Assembly (NCBI GenBank): GCA_937982495.1
Contig: CALJLX010000014.1
Coordinates: 1 to 8,971, forward strand
Direction of reading: 5' to 3'
DNA: 8,971 nucleotides
Origin: an uncultured Desulfuromonas sp.
GTDB lineage: Bacteria; Desulfobacterota; Desulfuromonadia; Desulfuromonadales; Trichloromonadaceae
Shown: in pieces, positions 7,101 through 8,971 of the stretch
How the letters are laid out: each line of letters begins with the position of its first letter
How positions within the stretch are numbered: the first letter of the stretch is position 1
Program-made: the position numbers and the translations under genes
The notes under the pieces: generated by a model
What the model was told of the DNA's origin: nothing
Seen by the model: the letters and a program-made list of their open reading frames with translations, nothing else
Databases searched by the model: none

Positions 7101-7212
7101 ACCCCTGGCCACGGTGGTGGTCGGCGGTCTGGTGACCTCAACTATCCTGACTCTGCTGGTAATCCCGGCGCTCTACAAATGGTTCGCCGTCAAGATCGAA
7201 AAGGAGGTTTAG
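4111..7212 (+). CDS. Inner-membrane heavy-metal RND pump, CusA/CzcA (HME-RND) family
   Basis: The protein has 1033 residues, normal for the family, with a G-rich ribosome binding site (4097-4105) 5 bases before the ATG. It has the RND layout: TM1 (about 10-30), a large periplasmic loop, TM2-6 (about 336-495), TM7 (about 533-553), a second loop, and TM8-12 (about 870-1025). TM4 reads SLGGLAIAIGMMVDATIVMVEN (391-412), keeping D404 and E411 of the proton relay, and TM10 keeps E937. The TM4 motif resembles CusA (Cu/Ag), with Ala in place of the first Asp of the CzcA DFG-type motif. However, the CusA methionine triad appears replaced (R569, about S620 and E670), and the CusA relay Lys corresponds to V971 in RLRPVLMT, as in CzcA proteins. 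So it is a proton-driven metal exporter of mixed signature. Divalent cations are the better guess, with low certainty, and no symbol is assigned. Confidence 0.95.
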   Translation: MEKLIRFVLHSRLLMSVLGVLILAAGWYSYRQLPVDAFPDGTPALVQVFTETEGLAPEEVEKYVTYPVETAMNGLPELKEIRSVSNFGLSVINVYFEDGTDVYFARQLVNERLQLAREEIPEGFGDPEMGPIATGLGQILFYVLEDETGKRSPEEMREIQDWLIKFNLQTVPGVTEVLSLGGEVKQFQVRVRPADLLRFDLAIGEIVEKVEANNGNVGAQFLVQNAEEYIVRSVGLAEQIDDLERIVLKVQDGTPVYLDQVADVVIGGEIRRGLATMNGAGEAVVGMVLKLIGTNTSTVITEVKAKLDEINQVLPEGVRVVPYYDQATLVGKCVKTVTDSLIFGVLLVAGVLLIFMGGLRASLVVALSIPFSIFFAFILMKVFGISANLMSLGGLAIAIGMMVDATIVMVENVDRMLREADPDDSRLSIVSRACAEVGRPIIFAIAIIIIVFLPLFTLQGVEGKTFKPLAYTVSLAMFGSLLYALLLAPVASHVLMRRPKSVAEGEGPKEAWIVRWLLLPYQPAVTLFVRHRFIAVGLSVAMLAAGLLIFPLLGSEFVPRLDEGDLLIRATMAPSISLEESKETMQRFEKRLMDRFPEVTRVVTRVGRGEVGAHADPVNSAEAFVALKPQDEWASAENPDELYAQISEAFEDFPGAQFNVTQPIAAAVDELLTGTKAELAIKIFGPDMDVLKEKAAEIEAVIREIPGAADVQKDPVTGTPQLRIRIDRQAIARYGINVEDVQNVIRTAVGGETAGQIFEGIRRFDIFVRFAEEARADAEAIKHILIKAPGGAKVPLDQLAAIEEIVGPRQITRENNQRFITVQTNVRGRDIGSFVAEGQQAIAAKVQMPAGYLVNWGGQFELQQQANQRLALVVPVTLLVILLLLFMNFSSLKNTFLILLNIPLALVGGIVGLWLTGQNLSVPSSIGFIALFGIALENGMVLVTYLNQLLRDGVAMDEASIKGACLRLRPVLMTAITTALGLIPLLFSSGTGSEVQRPLATVVVGGLVTSTILTLLVIPALYKWFAVKIEKEV

Positions 7213-7214
7213 GC

Positions 7215-7544
7215 ATGAAGGAAATCAAGGCCTACATTAAAAAGCACAAACTGGACGATGTCATCCGCTCCCTGCGCAAGATCGAAGGCCTCACCGGCGT
7301 GAGTCTTATCGACAACTGCGGCTACGGCATCGGCTGGGGTGGCACCAAGGGAGAAGAACAGATCGACTGCCGCCCGGGAGTCAAGGTGGAAATCATTTGC
7401 AGAGACGATCTGGTGAATGATGTGGTCACGGCCATCGAAAGAGCTGCTCACACCGGTCTCAAAGGAGATGGAAAAATCTATGTGAGCAATATTGAGCAGG
7501 CGGTGCGCATCAGCACGGGCGAGCGCGGCGAAGGGGCTGTCTGA
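7215..7544 (+). CDS. PII-superfamily protein, PII-NG-like, linked to metal efflux
   Basis: The start is ATG 7215, with AAGGAGG at 7201-7207 inside the end of the pump gene and only two bases after its stop. This gives 109 residues. The sequence aligns by eye along its length with GlnB/GlnK: MKEIKAYIKKHKLDDVIRSL at the N-terminus, a B-loop TGLKGDGKIYV (80-90) and a C-loop RISTGERGE (98-106), so ATP/ADP binding in a trimer is likely. The T-loop region (about 36-56) is about four residues shorter than in GlnB. It lacks the modified Tyr51 and the Gln39/Lys40-type residues that position MgATP and 2-oxoglutarate, having GYGIGWGGTK instead. C35 and C52 flank it, and C62 is in the next strand. This fits the PII-NG group, described by Sant'Anna and colleagues as PII-like proteins encoded next to heavy-metal RND pumps. 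Inference: it may tune the pump in response to nucleotide charge or metal rather than nitrogen status. Confidence 0.88.
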   Translation: MKEIKAYIKKHKLDDVIRSLRKIEGLTGVSLIDNCGYGIGWGGTKGEEQIDCRPGVKVEIICRDDLVNDVVTAIERAAHTGLKGDGKIYVSNIEQAVRISTGERGEGAV

Positions 7545-7553
7545 GAAAACGGT

Positions 7554-7578
7554 GTCGGCTTGGCTCGTCCCAGCCGAC
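7554..7578. other. Intercistronic hairpin after the PII-like gene
   Basis: GTCGGCT at 7554-7560 pairs with AGCCGAC at 7572-7578, and two more G-C pairs form inside after one mismatch, leaving a 5-base loop. No T-run follows, so it looks more like an mRNA-stability or processing element between operon segments than a terminator. Confidence 0.4.
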
Positions 7579-7614
7579 TATTTCCAACACACATACCGGA
7601 TGATGAGGAATTTT

Positions 7615-8037
7615 ATGAAAGTGCAAAAATGGACCGTGGGATTGGCTCTGCTGGCAACCGCACTGGGTGGATGCACTTTGCCGAGACCTGATATGTCTGG
7701 CGAAAGCTCCGTCTCTTTGGATATCGTATCCACTGCCGTGGCTTCCGTCTCCGAAGCGCGAGCGGTGCAGAAAAAGGAGAAACTGACCATTTCCGGTAAG
7801 GTAAAAAAATATCACGAGTTTTTCCTGCCGGGTCATGTCGATATAGTTGTATGCGATGTGCAGGGGAACATGATGGCTAAAGCGACGCCGAGGCTTACCG
7901 GATATGCCTCCAAAAGAGGGGGAGTAAAAGAAGGACGGTTTTCCGCACAGATGAGGTTGACGCCCCCACCCGGTTCAACGGTTCGTGTCAAATACCATGC
8001 TCCCTCTTCCGGGGAAAAACATCTTGCATGTGCCTGA
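7615..8037 (+). CDS. Small outer-membrane lipoprotein of unknown function in the efflux locus
   Basis: The start ATG 7615 is chosen because GAGGA at 7605-7609 is 5 bases upstream and a lipoprotein signal follows at once: MKVQKW, a hydrophobic stretch, then the lipobox LGGC with Cys20. In-frame ATGs at 7600 and 7603 overlap that ribosome binding site. The residue after Cys20 is Thr, not Asp, so sorting to the outer membrane is expected. The 120-residue mature part has a polar linker (21-55), then a likely beta-rich domain running from KLTISGKV (56-63) through the conserved-looking LPGHVDIVVCDVQGN (71-85) to VRVKYHAP (123-130), with Cys80 and Cys139. I do not recognise a named family. The domain layout suggests a small beta-sandwich binding or scaffolding protein in the periplasm. 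Its place downstream of the pump and PII-like genes suggests an accessory role in metal handling. Confidence 0.72.
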   Translation: MKVQKWTVGLALLATALGGCTLPRPDMSGESSVSLDIVSTAVASVSEARAVQKKEKLTISGKVKKYHEFFLPGHVDIVVCDVQGNMMAKATPRLTGYASKRGGVKEGRFSAQMRLTPPPGSTVRVKYHAPSSGEKHLACA

Positions 8038-8106
8038 AGAACGCCGGGCCAGGCATTCCAGAGTATTCACAGCTCGGGAACGAAGTGAGACTGAAAGGAA
8101 TTCGTC

Positions 8107-8397
8107 ATGATGATTCGCATTCTCTACCCCGATGGAAGATACGACATGGTGGTCGTCTCTCAACTCAACCGTCTTATCGCCGCGAACCGCATTTCCGGGT
8201 TCCGCCGCGCCACCGGTTGGGTTTTCACCGACCGGGATCCGATCCGGAAAGATTCGAAAGGATTTTACCTAGGCCCGGAAAGAAGACATCCAATGGGACG
8301 GATGTCTCATCCCGAACAAAGAAAGGCGGCAGACTTTGCGACCCTTTCGCCGCAAGAAAATCGGCAGACAGTCTATCTGGATAATAATGTCGCCTGA
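8107..8397 (+). CDS. Small GSU3473-like protein of unknown function
   Basis: The protein has 96 residues starting at ATG 8107 (or the adjacent 8110), with AAAGGAA at 8094-8100 as ribosome binding site. The N-terminal MMIRILYPDGRYDMVVVSQLN, a middle RISGFRRATGWVF (28-40) and a YLGPERR motif (54-60) resemble what I remember of a short protein family named after Geobacter sulfurreducens GSU3473. No signal peptide or membrane segment is visible, so it is probably cytoplasmic. The xGPERR motif recalls the basic motif seen in some signalling and PilZ-associated proteins, but no PilZ domain is present. It follows the lipoprotein gene by 69 bases. The function is unknown; the family assignment is from memory and would need a profile search. 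Confidence 0.68.
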   Translation: MMIRILYPDGRYDMVVVSQLNRLIAANRISGFRRATGWVFTDRDPIRKDSKGFYLGPERRHPMGRMSHPEQRKAADFATLSPQENRQTVYLDNNVA

Positions 8398-8463
8398 AAC
8401 GTCCGAGCCGAGCAAAAATGGAAGGAAATGTGCGGATTGGCCCTTTTGTCCAGAAGAAAAGCA

Positions 8464-8625
8464 ATGGTGAACGCAAAGGAGTTGTTGGTCAACCTGAAAC
8501 GTGATGAGACCGGGGTCTACATCAAGGGAAGTGGACTTGAAATGCAGCGGACCATTCTTGCCGGTCAAGGAGGGATCCATGTGGCTGACACCGTTTTCTC
8601 ACCGACAATCTGTATGTTCGGTTAA
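8464..8625 (+). CDS. Possible small hypothetical protein (53 residues)
   Basis: This short frame fills the gap between two better-supported genes. The start at ATG 8464 is uncertain: only a weak purine stretch precedes it. The earlier in-frame ATG at 8428 has AAGGA just one base away, too close to serve it. The product (MVNAKELLVNLKRDETG at the N-terminus, AGQGGIHVADTVFSPTICMFG at the C-terminus) has no signal peptide and matches nothing that I know. The mix of polar and hydrophobic residues looks protein-like, but length alone cannot prove coding. The stop codon lies inside a 15-base palindrome. Confidence 0.35.
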   Translation: MVNAKELLVNLKRDETGVYIKGSGLEMQRTILAGQGGIHVADTVFSPTICMFG

Positions 8626-8631
8626 ACCGAA
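8617..8631. repeat. 15-base palindrome between the last two genes
   Basis: TTCGGTTAAACCGAA is two perfect 7-base arms around one central base. It contains the stop codon of the small ORF and touches the AAGGAGA ribosome binding site (8630-8636) of the next gene. It could be an operator, or a hairpin affecting ribosome access; neither is shown. Confidence 0.5.
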
Positions 8632-8643
8632 GGAGAACATGTC

Positions 8644-8971
8644 ATGCAGATTCACCTGATCCAAGATGGTGCAGGAGCGGCTAAACGAACGACAGTGACT
8701 TTCGTCGTCTTTATCCTGCTTCTAATGGGATTAACGCCAACGGGAAATGCTCAGATCTACTCCTGTGTGACGAACGATGGAAAACGGTTTTTCACGGATG
8801 ATCCCACATTGTTCCCGCCGGACTGCCGCATGATGACCACCAATGAAAAAGCAGGCGATGGGGGGCTAAGCATCGTAGGCTCCCCGTACAGCCCTCCAGC
8901 CTCTGTCCGGGGCCTGCTAATTAAGATAAACGAAAAAAGAGAGCAGCAGAACCAGCAGCTGGAGGAATGGA
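8644..8971 (+). CDS. Exported DUF4124-like protein, 3'-truncated by the window end
   Basis: The frame is open to the right edge; 109 residues are visible. ATG 8644 is preferred because AAGGAGA at 8630-8636 is 7 bases upstream; the ATG at 8639 is in another frame and too close. A basic N-terminus and hydrophobic segment (about 17-31), followed by GNA-Q, form a signal peptide with cleavage near residue 36. The mature part starts QIYSCVTNDGKRFFTDDP and continues to FPPDCRMM, with Cys41 and Cys61 likely paired. This 'Y-x-C-x-D-G-x-x-F-T/S-D' opening is characteristic of DUF4124-type domains of exported proteins. The visible end (about 95-109) becomes Glu/Gln-rich (KREQQNQQLEEW), probably the start of a helical or coiled-coil region. 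The function of such proteins is poorly known. It is the last member of the accessory tail that is visible. Confidence 0.72.
   Translation, partial: MQIHLIQDGAGAAKRTTVTFVVFILLLMGLTPTGNAQIYSCVTNDGKRFFTDDPTLFPPDCRMMTTNEKAGDGGLSIVGSPYSPPASVRGLLIKINEKREQQNQQLEEW

Noticed and set aside
7179..7214. Upstream start at 7179 for the PII-like gene
   Set aside because: It would add 12 residues unlike the PII N-terminus and overlap the pump gene; ATG 7215 has an ideal ribosome binding site and a family-typical N-terminus.
7492..7614. Longer lipoprotein gene starting at 7492 within the PII-like gene
   Set aside because: It would bury the lipoprotein signal 41 residues inside the protein; ATG 7615 with GAGGA upstream puts the lipobox Cys at residue 20.
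8028..8384. 118-codon plus-strand frame overlapping the GSU3473-like gene
   Set aside because: It overlaps two better-supported genes out of frame, and its Arg/Pro/Ser-rich product is typical of a shadow frame.
1..8971. tRNA, rRNA or known riboswitch
   Set aside because: I saw no cloverleaf-like sequence, rRNA core motif or recognisable riboswitch consensus on either strand; this was by eye only.

Overview
The window looks like chromosomal or island DNA from a Gram-negative delta-proteobacterium, most likely of the Desulfuromonadales/Geobacter group. The reasons are a complete tripartite heavy-metal RND efflux operon (so an outer membrane is present), strong AGGAG-type ribosome binding sites, moderately high GC in the core genes, and a small protein that resembles the Geobacter 'GSU3473' family. 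The taxonomic guess is inference.

Layout, left to right, with all genes on the + strand. (1) Positions 1-745: the 3' part of an ISL3-family insertion sequence. Its transposase is cut by the window edge, and a probable right terminal inverted repeat ends near 745. (2) Positions 746-852: a compact control region. It holds a perfect 19-bp tandem duplication, an inverted arm of the same sequence, and a strong sigma70-like promoter (TTGACA, 18-bp spacer, extended -10 TGGTATTTT) whose -35 box lies inside the inverted repeat. (3) Positions 853-1308: a small exported Cys/His protein of the kind found at the head of metal-efflux operons. (4) Positions 1455-7212: the outer-membrane channel (TolC/CzcC-like), the periplasmic adaptor with a His-rich N-terminus (CzcB-like) and the inner-membrane RND pump (CusA/CzcA family). 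(5) Positions 7215-7544: a PII-superfamily protein resembling the 'PII-NG' group. Its B- and C-loop nucleotide-binding signatures are kept, but the T-loop is shortened and lacks the uridylylated Tyr. (6) Positions 7615-8971: an accessory tail of a small lipoprotein, a GSU3473-like protein, a doubtful small ORF, and the start of an exported DUF4124-like protein cut by the window end.

How it works together (family knowledge plus inference): the pump, adaptor and channel form a proton-driven trans-envelope complex that exports metal cations. The adaptor's His-rich segment and the pump's lack of the CusA methionine triad point to divalent cations (Zn/Co/Cd/Ni) rather than Cu(I)/Ag(I), although the pump's TM4 motif is CusA-like, so the substrate is not settled. 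The PII-like protein is translationally close to the pump and could sense nucleotide state or metal and act on the pump. The leader gene and the lipoprotein would be periplasmic or outer-membrane accessories. No metal-responsive regulator gene is visible, so it may lie beyond the IS element or elsewhere. There is no gene-free stretch longer than 300 bases.
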